Shown: positions 45,368-57,281 of the stretch, piece by piece | Layout: every line of letters starts with the position of its first letter | How positions within the stretch are numbered: the stretch's first letter is position 1 | Origin: Madurella fahalii | Taxonomy: Eukaryota; Ascomycota; Sordariomycetes; Sordariales | Assembly (NCBI GenBank): GCA_029876055.1 | Contig: CM056878.1 | Coordinates: forward strand, 2,728,001-2,792,000 | Length of the DNA: 64,000 nt | Reading direction: 5' to 3' | The notes under the pieces: model-generated | The model's database searches: none | The model's input: the letters and a program-made list of their open reading frames with translations, nothing else | Told to the model about the DNA's origin: nothing | Made by a program: the position numbers and the translations under genes

Positions 45368-46366
45368 TTAATCCTCATGAGTGACAGCCATATCCAGTAC
45401 CTCTACCCTCCCCTGACCTTTCGTCTCGCCGCCTATGAAGTCCGACAGCCCCTTGAACGCGCCAGGTTCTACAAAGCCGACAATCTCCCACTCCGAGCCC
45501 ATGACGTCTTGATTCTCGACCTGCTCGATAAAGCTCAGGAGCTTGTCCTTGACCGTCCCGGGCACCTTTTGCTCCCCTTCCTCCTCCCCGCCCTTGCCGC
45601 CGGCAGCAGGCTGCCCCTTGGGCACCTTGACGGCCTGCTTGAGCACGCTCGTCGGGCAGGTGATGCGGAGCCGCATGCGTGCTCTGGCAACGGGAATCGG
45701 CTGGCGGGCAATGAGCGCCCGCATGGCGTCAAGGGCTTGCGACTTGGCGCTCTTGGTCGTGGTCACGCCCGTCCAGGTGTGTTCCTTGGCCGTTGTGGTC
45801 GTTGCCATCGTTGAAGATGGAGGCTGAGGTTTGCTCTCGCCTGCCTCGCCCGTTGCCGGGGTGGCTGTGTTAGGGGTGTTGGCGTTGCTGCTGCCCTTGT
45901 CCCTGTCCTTGTCTTGCTGCTGGTTGTGGTGGGCCTGCGAGCTGAGCATGTCGAGAGCCTTCTCGATCATGCCCGGCGTGTAGACGCGCTTGGTGCGGGG
46001 GTCGACGAGCTTGCTGGCCACGATCGAGATGATCTCGTTGTGGACGCGCTCGAGTTGGGCGCTACGCTCCTTCTCGCCGACCTGGAGCTCGCCCTTTTTC
46101 AGGATCTCAAGGATGATGTCGTCGATCGAGGCGTCTTTGCCAAAGGCCTTGGCGAGCTCGGCGGACGGCGCCGTCTGGCCCTTGGAGACGTTGAGGAAGA
46201 CAGAGGGAATCTGGAGGACATTGTCGAGGTCCGTCTCGATGCCCGAGCGCCATTCGAGGACTTTGTTCTTGTAACAGGCAATTTCGAAGCGCTTCTTGCC
46301 CTTTTTTAAGCGCACCAGCGAGACGTTGGTGAGTTTGATTTGGTTGGAGGGCTGTTGGATCACCAT
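45368..46366 (-). CDS. SDO1: Ribosome maturation protein SDO1 (SBDS orthologue) with enlarged linker
   Basis: Works with the GTPase Efl1 to release Tif6/eIF6 from nascent 60S subunits. Single exon, 332 residues, against about 250 in budding yeast. The N-terminal FYSH domain is clear (MVIQQPSNQIKLTNVSLVRL, KKRFEIACYKNKVLEWRSGI, LDNVLQIPSVFLNVSKGQ), as is the central helical domain (DDIILEILKKGELQVGEKER, VHNEIISIVASKLVDPRTKR, GMIEKALDML). An insert at about 146-205 is Gln/Asp/Lys- then Thr/Pro/Ser-rich and separates the central domain from domain III (KSAKSQALDAMRALIARQPI, ARARMRLRITCP). The C-terminal part also has an acidic Gly-rich loop and a long tail (WEIVGFVEPGAFKGLSDFIG). Both insertions look like disordered surface loops. 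Start is the first ATG, matching the family N terminus. Confidence 0.93.
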   Translation of the reverse strand: MVIQQPSNQIKLTNVSLVRLKKGKKRFEIACYKNKVLEWRSGIETDLDNVLQIPSVFLNVSKGQTAPSAELAKAFGKDASIDDIILEILKKGELQVGEKERSAQLERVHNEIISIVASKLVDPRTKRVYTPGMIEKALDMLSSQAHHNQQQDKDRDKGSSNANTPNTATPATGEAGESKPQPPSSTMATTTTAKEHTWTGVTTTKSAKSQALDAMRALIARQPIPVARARMRLRITCPTSVLKQAVKVPKGQPAAGGKGGEEEGEQKVPGTVKDKLLSFIEQVENQDVMGSEWEIVGFVEPGAFKGLSDFIGGETKGQGRVEVLDMAVTHED

Positions 46367-47328
46367 GATGGCAGCGATGAGGGGAGGGAAAGCCTGGAGG
46401 GGCTACGGTGCGATTTCGGTTCAGGACGTTGTTAGTGAGACGACAAAGGTTATAATCTCCAGGTGCGGGGGCTTCGAGAGTGGTATATTTTACTCGATAC
46501 AGAGGATCCAGGGATTGTGCTTGTTTTATGTCGCGATGTCTTATGCAAGTCTTGGGAGGAGACTTGTGATTTTATTCCCTTTTCTCAAACTACCCCGCCA
46601 ATACGCACCGTCATCGAGAGCGCGGTCACACTGTGGAGATGCTGCTCCTTCCCGGATGAGTCAAAGCAAGGACCCGCCTCACCTGGCCTGCGGGAATCTG
46701 CTGGCACCGCTCAAATGGGATAGGACGACGTAATGCTACGTCCCTGTCCTGAGTCTCGGTTCCTCAACAAGGCGGTTGTTGGGACCCGGCCCAGGATCAT
46801 GACAATACCGGGTCGCTAACTCTTCCGTGCGCTACAAATATACCTCTTTGTTGCAACGAAAACCGTCCAAATGCAGTTAAGAGTCCGGAACCTGCACAGC
46901 GATAGCTGGTCGATGACGAAGCTGAGGATGCAAGGCACACAGCGGGCCGGGTGGCTGGTGCGCTGTCTTGACTGCCATTGGCTAGGACTGCGATAAGAGT
47001 ACGAGAAATAGAATGGTGCTGACTGTTTTTTAGGGGGAGGCGGCAGTCTTTTCTGTAGCTTCTCCGCTTTGCGCCGTACCCGTGACCTGTCCTGCAAGGT
47101 ACCCAGACGACCAATGCCTGCCTTGTTTAGCCCTGCGACCGCTTTCCCAAGCCCGGCAAGAGCTCGCTCGCTGCCGCTGTTTCATTCCTCTTCCCTCCGA
47201 GCTTTCATCTCCTCCATCCTCTCTTCTTCCCATCCGCACCATCATCCATTCGCCATTCATAGGCCCCCTTGCTCTTCTTTCCATCGTCTATCTTCGCGAG
47301 GACCATTGTCATCCAGCCGAGACGTGCA
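46367..47328. promoter_or_regulatory. Divergent promoter region, SDO1 / carboxypeptidase Y
   Basis: 962 bp between divergent starts. A CCAAT at 47111-47115 lies about 215 bp before the carboxypeptidase ATG, and a C/T-rich leader runs about 47160-47300. Confidence 0.5.
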
Positions 47329-49047
47329 ATGAGGATCGCCGCCTCGACCGTGCTGCTCGGGGCTGCTTCGGCAGCCTCGTTCCAGCAGCAGGCTCAGCAT
47401 GTGCTCTCGGACGGCTTCGGCAAGGTCCAAGAAGCCATGAAGCCGTTTGCCGACGCATTCGCCGAGTCGGCAGCTCGCCCTATTGAGAGCTTCGAGGAGA
47501 CCTTTGGAGGCATGAGCGCTGAGGCCAAGGCGCTCTGGGATGAGATCAAGCTTCTTGTCCCCGATAGCGCCTTTGAGAAGCCTACTTGGTTCAGCAAGCC
47601 CAAGCCGCATCGCCGCCGCAGCGACTGGGACCACGTCGTTAAGGGTGCCGATGTGCAGAAGTTGTGGGTGCAGGATACCGACGGCGAGAGCCATCGCGAG
47701 GTTGGCGGCCGCCTCGAGGACTTCAACCTCCGCGTCAAGTCGGTCGACCCGTCCAAGCTCGGTGTCGACTCGGTCAAGCAATACAGCGGCTATCTGGACG
47801 ATGAGGCCAATGACAAGCACCTGTTCTATTGTAAGTTCGGATCGCTGCCCTGGGAACTGGGGAGGTGCTGACTGAAACCTCTAGGGTTCTTCGAGTCCCG
47901 GAATGACCCCAAGAACGACCCCGTCGTCTTGTGGCTCAACGGCGGCCCGGGCTGCTCGTCCTTGACTGGTCTCTTCCTCGAGCTCGGTCCTTCATCGATT
48001 GACAAGAAGCTCAAGGTCGTCAACAATGAGTTCAGCTGGAACAACAATGCCTCAGTCATCTTCCTCGACCAACCCGTCAATGTTGGGTACTCGTACTCCG
48101 GATCTTCCGTGAGCAACACCATTGCCGCCGGCAAGGATGTCTACGCTCTCCTGACTCTATTCTTCCACCAATTCCCCGAGTACGCGAAGCAAGACTTCCA
48201 CATCGCGGGCGAGTCGTACGCTGGCCATTACATTCCCGTCTTCGCCTCGGAGATTTTGTCGCATAAGAACCGGAACATCAATCTCAAGTCGGTTCTCATC
48301 GGCAATGGCTTGACCGACGGTCTCACCCAGTACGAGTACTACCGTCCCATGGCTTGCGGCGAGGGCGGTTATCCCGCTGTCCTCGGCGAGTCTGAATGCC
48401 GGAGCATGGACAACGCCCTGCCGCGCTGCCAGTCCCTGATTAGAAACTGCTATGAGAGCGGCAGCGTGTGGAGCTGTGTCCCTGCTTCCATATACTGCAA
48501 CAACGCTATGATTGGCCCGTACCAACGGACCGGCCAGAATGTTTACGACATTCGGGGCAAGTGCGAAGATAGCAGCAACCTCTGCTACAGCGCCCTTGGC
48601 TGGATCAGCGACTACCTGAACCAGCAGTCGGTCATGGATGCGCTTGGTGTGGAAGTCTCGAGCTACGAGAGCTGCAACTTTGACATCAACCGCAACTTCC
48701 TCTTCCAGGGCGACTGGATGCAACCCTTCCACCGCCTGGTGCCCAAGATTCTCGAGGAAATCCCCGTCCTCATCTATGCCGGCGATGCCGACTACATCTG
48801 CAACTGGCTCGGCAACCAGGCCTGGACTGAGGCTCTCGAGTGGCCCGGCCAGAAGGACTTCAACAAAGCTTCGGTCAAGGATTTGAAGCTTACCGGTGCT
48901 GATAAGGAGTACGGCAAGGTCAAGGCATCGGGTAACTTCACCTTTATGCGTGTCTACCAGGCTGGCCACATGGTTCCCATGGATCAGCCCGAGAATTCGC
49001 TCGACTTTTTGAACCGGTGGTTGGGTGGTGAGTGGTTCTCCCAGTAA
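47329..49047 (+). CDS. Vacuolar carboxypeptidase Y
   Basis: Serine carboxypeptidase (family S10) that matures in the vacuole and trims C-terminal residues from peptides. Exons 47329-47830 and 47885-49047 give 554 residues, a full pre-pro-enzyme. The signal peptide is at 1 to about 17 (MRIAASTVLLGAASAAS), followed by a propeptide to about residue 130. The mature enzyme begins near VDPSKLGVDSVKQYSGYLDD. Motifs: WLNGGPGCSSLTGLFLELGP (oxyanion region), GESYAGHYIPVFA with nucleophile Ser278, YAGDADYICNWLGN with Asp470, and AGHMVPMDQPE with His529. Cys pairs typical of the family are present (CGEGGYP, CRSMDNALPRCQ, CYESGSVWSC, CEDSSNLCY). The intron splits the Trp codon of LFYWFFESRNDP. Convergent with the phosphodiesterase gene. 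Confidence 0.96.
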
Positions 49048-50595
49048 ATAGCGATGGGGAAGCCGTCTTTGCGTACATTGATATGGTAGTATGGTACATC
49101 GAGTATTGTTGTTGGGTGCCTTTGGTTGAGTGGTCGGTAGATTGGCTTTCTTGACAGAGTGGAAACTTGGAACATCTCATAAGCAACAGAACATGGAGTA
49201 CTCGAGGTTCTCATTAGCCGCATCGCGCGTTGTCCTTGGAATAATAAATCTTGGTTCAAACAAATGATATGATATGTATGTGCTCGTGACATGACTACAT
49301 TCTCATCAACCCGATAGCATTTTTCCCGAGACCGTGGTGCTAGAGTTAACCCCAGTGGTCCGATCACGATTCCACTTGTCGAGATATGTTTACAAGGTTA
49401 CCGGTCTGTTGAACGAGAGTATCTCTGGCTGCACAAATTTGTCCTGCTTGATAGTCAGCTTATAGAACGCTCTATCTTACAGCCTAGATGTTAGCTCTGG
49501 CCTCAAAAGACATCCCTCTCGTACGAAAGCCGGTAAACACTGTAGTTCATACCACCAGGGCAGCCGAGTCCCCGGAGACGCTGTGGTGGACTCAGCAGAG
49601 TTTGTAAGCTTGTAACTTTTTACGACCTTTCCATGGTACCATCCACATATACACAGCCCACTCCGTCCGTCCCCTTGCTTCCTCCTACAGCACTGGTCTG
49701 AGGTAGTCATTGTGCTACTGGTATCTCCTTCGCTCCTCCTTTCCCCTCGCCATCCTTTCACTCATAAACCATCAAGCTAAAATATGGACATTTGAACAAA
49801 TACCAAAAAGAAATAGGGAACTAAAAGCAAAGAAAAGGAACAACCACAGGTGATAGAAAAACGCCAGATAAACCCCGCCACCACTGGCCATCCCGACCGC
49901 CGCCTTGGTCCAAGAGAACAACTGCCTCAAGATAACCACCTTCTTCCTGCTTTCCATCACCGCTCTCCCCGCCGATTTTTTAGCACTTTCAGCGCTAGTA
50001 CAAACCGCCCGCCCGGCTTTTTGGTGTGGTTGCCCTACATACCAAAATGGCAAACCATGGAACAAAGGGAAATGAGGAGGAAGGAGGAAGAGAGAGAGAG
50101 ATATAATACGTTTGGGGCGGAAACGGTGAAGATGAAGTGAAGAATAGGAAGCGGGTCGATCCCCTATAAGCAAGGCTCCCAGGTTCCATTATCGTACACA
50201 GCGTTGCGTAAGGTATGCCGGTAATGTGCACACACACAAAAAAAAAAAAAAAAAAAACCGTGACGTCGAATATCTTAGCTTCGTATAGTGATTTCGCGGT
50301 CGATGTGTGACGCGGGATAGGGCCCGTCCGTTCAATCACTCGTTGACCGTTCCCATGCTACGACACATGCACATGTCGGAGAGCAGCTTCAAGCCGATAT
50401 ACCCTCAACGGGGCTCGGTCGAAGCGAACCTTTAACCCCTTCCGAACATGGGCCATCTGCTCTGAGGTGCTCGGCTCCGCTGGCGGGTTCAATTCTTATA
50501 AGTTCTGACCCTGCCTGCTTCTCCACCCCATCGTCCTTGGCTCGAAATTGGGTGGGATGTCTGGCTGGCGGTTTGGCATAAACCCAGCGTCCCAT
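49048..50595. other. Convergent intergenic region, carboxypeptidase Y / phosphodiesterase
   Basis: 1.5 kb of shared 3' flank; a CA-then-poly-A tract at 50229-50257. Small frames on both strands show no family signal. Confidence 0.5.
50229..50257 (+). repeat. (CA)n followed by A20
   Basis: Short CA repeat running directly into a 20-base A run, downstream of two convergent genes. Confidence 0.85.
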
Positions 50596-53457
50596 TTACC
50601 CCGCTGTATCGGTGGCTTGCATCGGCGGACTTGAGCTCTTGTGCTTCCTGAAGAGTGATTGGAGGCCGTTGATCCTGAATCGGCTCGGCTTCTTTTTCAG
50701 CTGCCTGCACCCGGAATCCTCTGGCGCCAGGCCCTTCACTGCCCCGTTGATATGGCCGTTTCTTAGGGGCTCTTCGTTCATGGGATAGCTGTCGGGTTTG
50801 AAATCCGCATGGCTCTTTGCCGACTCGGCCGTCGTTGTCGACTCGGGCGCCGCCACACTCGTCACTGGGATGCTATCGGGGCGGTCAAACGAGTCTTTAC
50901 TCACAATGCTGGTTCCTTGCGTGCTAGGCGACAACGGCATCTTACCCGTCGTCGCGCTGGTCGCCTGCGAAGCCCAGTCCGTAGTGTAGGGGGCCGAGCT
51001 CCCTTCGGTGGTCTCGCTAGACCTTTGGTTGGTAGGGAGATGAGGATGGTAGCCGTCCATGTTGTACGGGTCGCTGCGGCCAAAGTCGGCCACTGCTTCA
51101 AAACTGGTTATTATCCCGTCCACGGCCCGCCGTCCATCAGGCGGTCGCCCGGGACATTGAGATGGCCTGTAGTACGTCTCGGTATGCTCAACAACAGCGG
51201 TGCTTGCGGAGAACCGAGGTTCAAGAACCCTAGGCACAGCCTCCGTAGTTGCCTTTGCAGGACATGCCTCGCTTGGCAGTTTCGGCGATGTTGTGAACGC
51301 TACCATCTTGGGAGACAGATCCGTATCACTGTCTCGCTGTGTCGGTCGGCCGAGCAATCTCCTTTCCTGCTCATCCACAAGACATCTGTCGAACAAGCTC
51401 TCGTTCAAGTGGAGCTCGTCCACGCAGTACTGCATCGCGGGCAGGATCTCGGCGACGCCTTGGAATAGCGGGATGGCAAATACATTCATAAACTTCAGTT
51501 GCGCAGTGGCCAGCGATATGATATCTTTTTTCGGTTCCGACATGAGTGACGTGGGGATAGCCAATTCGCTCTCCATGGTCGCCTGTCGGGAAAATTCGTC
51601 GGCGAGAACGTGCATCCACCGGAAGGCTGTATCATGTTGTCGGCTCTGATGAGAGTGCGAATGAGAATGGCGTCCCATAGAGCAGATCGTGGGCTATGTG
51701 CACTTACTACATTGCTGATATCTGCGCATTTGATGAGCAGAGCGCACGTTAATGCCTTTTGCTCGTTTCTAACGCTTTCGCTCCACCCCTCGGCGCTGTT
51801 ATTGTTTGCGCGTAGTCGGCCCTGAAGATCGCCCAGCTTCTTCATGTAGTCGAAGTGCAGGCCCATATCCGTTGCAAGAATGGAACTAATCATTAGATTG
51901 CGCATCTTGCTGTCGGAGAAGGCCGACGGCCAGTACCTCCGGAGGATCTGAGAGTAGGCGGCGCAATGGAAGGATTCTAGAACTGAACGGTCGTTGTACA
52001 GCTGCGCGAGTGGCGCATTCAGCGTTACCAAGAACCCGTTGTTGACCCCTGGATGCCCGACATCATGGCCAATAGCCGTAATAAGAAGCGTCAACGCTTC
52101 AAACGGCTGAAGCAGCTGGGCGATCGGCGATTTTGGAGGCGTCTCGGAAGGTAAACGATTGGTAGAAGGGTAAGGGGGCAATGACCCAATGCGAACGAGG
52201 AAGTGGAAGGTTGCCTGCAGAACGTCAACCACGTGGCGGAAGTTGTGATATGGGACAAAGGCGTTGTAGGCAGCCCGGCAAGCGAGAAGAAAGCTGTGCA
52301 GCTGGTCTGAGGGAGGCGGTCAGCACACTGTGCAGAATTCAATCGCAGCAGCATGATTAATAAGAGCGGCCTGACCGCCACGTACCTGTTGGTATCCGCC
52401 ATGGTTCCAGCTCTGGCATAGACAATGCGTGCTTGAACATGACGGCGGCCGCTACAACAAGTTCGTCGTCGGTGAAGTGGTGGGCACAAAAGTGCCACCG
52501 GCCGACTGCCAACGAAACTTCGGCCTGCCTCTCAACCGGAACCGACAACTTGATGCTCCCTAGCCCATCTTCATCCTCGTTTTCGATGAGGCATATCCAA
52601 TTCATGAGTTTGGACACCATCGCTTCCCGCAGATAGGAGAAGGGTTTCTCCTCGCTTATTCCGACCCATGAACGCTTTCGGCCTCGACGGATCTCCAGGA
52701 GGGCCTTTTGCTCGCGTGTGGCGTCTCGATGGGCGCGGTAGACATGTACCTCAAGGTTAGTTATGCACTTGGCATTCATGGGGCTCGACATAACATCCGT
52801 GGCGCCGAGATCGAGACACTTCTTCACCATCATCTTGTTAGCCGCCCTGTGGTCCTTGGACGAATTCACACGCGGGCTTGCGAGGGGAGTCTCTTCGCTG
52901 ACCGCGCCTGAGGCTTGGACATCTTCCGACCGGCTACCATTCGGGAAAGCAATCATCGGAATCGTAACGGCTAGTTTTGACGCATTACGGACATAAGACT
53001 CCGAGATTATCTTCTGCAGCAACGTCAACCCGTATAGTTCCTCTTCGTGGTTCTCGTCATCGTGGGCGGCGGGTAACGGAAGAGGCGAGGGGGAACTTGA
53101 GCGGGACGGTTCGGATATCAGATCCTCGTAAGGGGTATCCAGAAGGAAAAGTGTCGGTTTGAGGGTCGCCATCGAAGATTCCTGAAGATCGAGCCATTGG
53201 GTCAGACATGCGCCTCCGGTGCTGCATAAATGGACTATTTCCCCGACCATCAGTATACTCGATCAGCGTCACTGCGACCAAAGATGTGTAAGTGTACCTT
53301 CGCCAAAGACATTCAAGAGAAGTTTGACATTCTCTGCAACGTGCGCCGACTCCCCCTCGACAGCATCCCCATCGCTAGTCTGCCCGGCGGCTCTGACGTG
53401 CCGGTCCCGTGACACGGACCGGTCAACATAGATGACATTGCACTCGACATTCTCCAT
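50596..53457 (-). CDS. PDE2: High-affinity cAMP phosphodiesterase (class I, Pde2/PdeB/PdeH type)
   Basis: Hydrolyses cAMP to AMP and so damps PKA signalling. Exons 53457-53298, 53234-52386, 52306-51708 and 51645-50596 give 885 residues. The N terminus (MENVECNVIYVDRSVSRD; NVKLLLNVFGEVHLCSTGGA joined by the first intron; LDTPYEDLI) matches the fungal Pde2 receiver-like region. The catalytic HD domain holds YHNFRHVVDVLQ (His357, His361), TAIGHDVGHPGVNNGFL (His417, Asp418), LESFHCAAYSQILRRYWP, LATDMGLHFDYMKKLG and ALLIKCADISNVSRQHDTA. The third intron separates NV from SRQHD. The C-terminal 230 residues are Ser/Thr/Pro-rich with a basic end (LKKKPSRFRINGLQSLFRKH) and look regulatory. All introns rejoin the frame. 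The start MENVECNV is the first ATG with a matching N terminus. Confidence 0.93.
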
Positions 53458-54172
53458 GGTGGCCCTGACAAGCGACCAGTCTTGCGACTAGGTACGCTTC
53501 CGCCACAGCGTTAAGGATGCGAACGGCCAGACAGGGTCCGGACACGGGCACCTGCACTCTGCAAACGTCTCCAAATGGCGAACGGGGGCCAGTCCAAAGA
53601 ACAGACGGCGGGTCGGCTCCGATCGCGTTCGGCGAGGAATCGGTATGTGGCGCCCTCTTTCTCTGCGATGAATGCGCGTGGGGGGAAGGGTCGGTGGCGG
53701 CAAGGGAAAGGCCCGAGGGCGACGCGACGATAGGGGCAGAATCCGGCCAGCCACGGGTGAGCACGAGAAGAAACTGATATCGGGAATCGCGTGACGTTTC
53801 TTTGAGGCCTCTGGCCTAGGACGGATGAGGCCCCGCGATCGTCGATTGAAATCCTTTCGCGGCCGAGAGGCTGACGTTGAGCAACTGGCAGAAGGTGGAT
53901 GACGTTGTATGGCCTATGCGATTCGGAATTAGACATGCCGCGCATCGAACTGGCCGAATCTGCGTGCGCGTTGAGAAAAGCGGAGGGGAGGGTGGAATTG
54001 CGCGGAAACCAGAGCGCCGGGTCGGTGCGCCGAAAAGATTTGGGAGAGAAGGGAGAGGCCCGGGCCCAGCACTCGGCGCGACTGACGGCGATCTGGGCCG
54101 CGTGGGTCAAAGTCGGCGTGTGTGGGTTTGGGCTAAGGAGCAGGAGCGGGTGGAGAAGAGGCGTGGAGAGGA

Positions 54173-54236
54173 GGCGTGGAGGCGTGGAGGCGTGGAGGCG
54201 TGGAGTGACGGAGGGAGGGAGTGACGGAGGGAGGGA
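54173..54236 (+). repeat. Nested tandem repeats: 8-bp x4 then 16-bp x2
   Basis: Four perfect copies of GGCGTGGA (54173-54204) followed by two perfect copies of a 16-bp unit starting GTGACGGA (54205-54236), then a GGGA run. Confidence 0.93.
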
Positions 54237-55134
54237 GGGAGGGAGGGACGAAGGGAGGGACACAGCATCATGGAAACAAGAGCGAAACTTACCCTAAATT
54301 GTCAATTGTTTTGTTTAGTCTCAAGAGCGGCCGCCAGTGGGCACTAGTGTAGACAGACAGGCGGGTGGAAAGGTTGAAGACACGAGAGAGCGGCGGCGGC
54401 GGAGGCGGAGGCGGCAGCGGCAGTCGATATCAGAGAACGGCAATGACAAAGGGCCAAGGCAGAAGATGCACACTCTCGCCCGCTCTCGGCGCCGGCGAAC
54501 CCATGGGGCGAATTACGCTGGGGGAGGTAGGTGGGAAGCTGGGTGTGGATCAATTGCGATGGGAATAAAGGCTTTTTCGCGATTGGGCTGGTTTCTGATG
54601 AACGGGTCGATGATAGGCAAGGACCTCCCCAAGGGAGTTGGACGAAATGGAAGGGTGGGAACAGGGAAGGGGGGGGGCCCATTTCGTCGGGGGACGGGCG
54701 GAAGTGTGGATGCATTGGATGCATACCCCCTCCCTCCTCGTTGGCGGGAGCCAGTAAGAGCGCCTTGTTAGAGTGGATGATGCTGCGCGAACGGGTAAGG
54801 TGCAATCTCAGGGATAGCCGGCGCGACCGCTCAGTGGTCCGTCGAAGACCCCCTGGCCTTCTGGCTGTCTTCTCGAAGAGCCGTCGAACAACGCTACTGC
54901 AAACCAAAACCCTCGACTCGCCCGTGCCCAGGGCATGCTGCAGCCCCCGTCGCGCAACAAAAAAGCAACCTGGAAGAATCTCTGTGCCTGCGACATGCAG
55001 CGCACACGCCCTGTGCCAGATGCCAGAAATTCAATAAAAGATCCACTACAGTTGCAGCGGAGCCAGAGCTGCAAAGCACGCCTGTGGCCCGGGCCTCTCC
55101 ACCGCGAGGCTGCTGGTACGGTCGAGATCGTAAA

Positions 55135-55178
55135 ATATATATGTGTATATATATGTATATATATATATATATATATAT
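55135..55178 (+). repeat. (TA)n microsatellite, interrupted
   Basis: Alternating T and A with two G interruptions over about 44 bp, followed by an A-rich stretch; likely easily melted. Confidence 0.9.
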
Positions 55179-56180
55179 TCTTCAGGAAAAAAAAATAATA
55201 AAATAAATAATAAAATAGAGGAAAAAGGCGCTCTCGCCCGGCTATTGCGCGGCGGCAGAACCCGGCGCGAAGAGACACTGGAGGGTGGACCTGGCGTAGC
55301 TGTTCGGGTCATATGGATTCCGCCCCCTGCAGAGGGGCCTCCTTCGGCCCCAGCCACTCAGTACGGAATAGAAAAACCCCATCGCGGTTCGACAAGCGAC
55401 GCAGGGCCGGCCGCGACAGTGCTCCGAGGCCTGAGAAATCGCAGGCGCAGGTGGCACGGACACGTAGTAACCGAGTTCCTGTCGGCGCGAGCGCCAGGAC
55501 GGGCATGAGCATCAAACGATCCAAGCTGCAACGTGCGCAACGGCAGAGTGGTGATCATCGCCGGCGCTGGCCACCAGGTACGCGCAGCGAAAGATGCTGA
55601 ATTGTGTATAATTAGCATGCCACACGACGAGCCATTTCCAGATCGCCGTTTCAGCAGCCCTCTCCGGCTCGGAGCAATGCACTCACGGGCAGCAACCCGC
55701 CGAGCTAAGCTTCTCCAAAAGGCAGACAAGCAAGTAACGGCTCCATCGGGCGGACCAAGGCGGGACCAGAACCGCCTCCCGACCTTCCAAAAGCGATCAA
55801 GTCGCGGGCCAAGCCAGTCCCCACGGGCGTGCTCCTCCGGGCTTGGCCAACCCCACGGACCCTGGCCCTACGGCGCCCCCTTCTCGAAGCAGCACAAAGC
55901 ATCGCAGAACGTTTTCCGGCAGTGGTTGCCAAGGGCCGGGACGAGTCGCACGAGGTCGCTTGGGACGGTCCCGTCCTTGAATAAAGCGTCCCCGTCGTTT
56001 CCCCCGCGTTGGTTGCAAGATGGGAGGCGCCTCGTCGGCTCGCTCCCCACGACTTCCCCACGACCAAGTCAGTCCTCTGCTAGTCAGGTGTCAGCCCAGT
56101 TGCGCGCCGAACATTGCATCATGCCCAACGCCAATGCCTGGGTTCGCGCCCCTCCATCTTTTAGCCGTGCCGCTTCCTGG

Positions 56181-56240
56181 CCCTACCTTGCCCTACCTTG
56201 CCCTACCTTGCCCTACCTTGCCCTACCTTACCCTACCTTT
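56181..56240 (+). repeat. 10-bp tandem repeat (CCCTACCTTG)
   Basis: Six consecutive decamers: four perfect CCCTACCTTG, then copies ending A and T. The period equals roughly one DNA helical turn. Confidence 0.95.
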
Positions 56241-57140
56241 GCCCCTCCCCCTTCTCGCCAATGATGTTGGCGTGCGCTACGCAAAACTGGCTCGAAGCTC
56301 AGCTCGACCCGCCGGCGGCTTAATCTACTTCTGACCTATCACAAAATTGTCGGGGGCTCAATGTAAGCCAGGGGCACAGTTCGACGACGAAGAAGCGAAT
56401 GAACCCGCTCCCGGGCCTGCCGTACCCTGTGGGGTTGACAGGTGTGTCTGTACCACAGTACAGTACAATACAATAATGTACATACGCGGGCGCCGATCAG
56501 CCTTGGGCCTCACGGCGGCATCCCCCGCTGCGATTATAAATCCTTACAGACGCCGGACCGGGTGCTGTTCCTGCGACGTATTACGGGCCGAGTCCAATGT
56601 CTCCCGGCCACCCCGTATGCCGTGTTGTCCCGTCGTCGCCCAGCTGCCAGCCGTTCCGAACGGTTTACGTCTTTTTTTTTTGTTCTCTTCCTTTCCGCAC
56701 GCAAAAACGGCGTCCAAAAACTGGCCCGGAAATTGATTGTGTGCACACACATACACACATACATAACCTCAGGCACGTAGCACCCGCCCGCTCAGACCTC
56801 GAATCCAACCCACATTTGGGTTGGCATGCAGCTGCCGTACTCTCGTAGCTTGAGACATGCATTCTGTCGGTCGTGTTCGGTCTTCACCTGTGAATGCCGT
56901 GCTGCCCGCCTGCAAAATGCTGTCAGGGCCACGTGTCGCGAGCAACTGAATCAGTGTCCGTGTGCATTTCGAGTGGTGTGGAGATCCGGTACGGGAGACC
57001 CCACCGAGATCGGGTGGAAGATCTGACTCAACGCCGCATATCCGCCGTATCGTCGTAGCATCGTCTTGGTGAATTTTTCTTTCCCTTTTGTTTTTGTTTT
57101 GTTTTGTTTTTATTTCTCTCTCTCTCCCACCCCACCCCCC

Positions 57141-57176
<36 letters not shown>

Positions 57177-57200
57177 GAAAGAAAGAAAGAAAGAAAGAAA
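57141..57200 (+). repeat. T13-A19-(GAAA)7 composite tract
   Basis: T13 (57141-57153) abuts A19 (57154-57172), then seven perfect GAAA units to 57200. The T/A junction is self-complementary. Confidence 0.95.
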
Positions 57201-57253
57201 CCATTAACAAGCGTGACAATCCAGAAATGCCACCTTCGCAACGCTGGGAAGGG

Positions 57254-57281
57254 AAAAAAAAAAAAAAAAAAAAAAAAAAAA
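57254..57281 (+). repeat. Poly-A tract (A28)
   Basis: Uninterrupted run of 28 A, about 1.2 kb downstream of the UBP12 stop codon. Confidence 0.92.

Noticed and set aside
53511..54263. 250-codon minus-strand frame with Leu/Pro/Ser repeats
   Set aside because: Its repeats are just the translation of the 8- and 16-bp tandem arrays.
55533..56264. 243-codon plus-strand frame
   Set aside because: Pro/Ser/Arg-rich with no domain, and its end is the translated decamer repeat.
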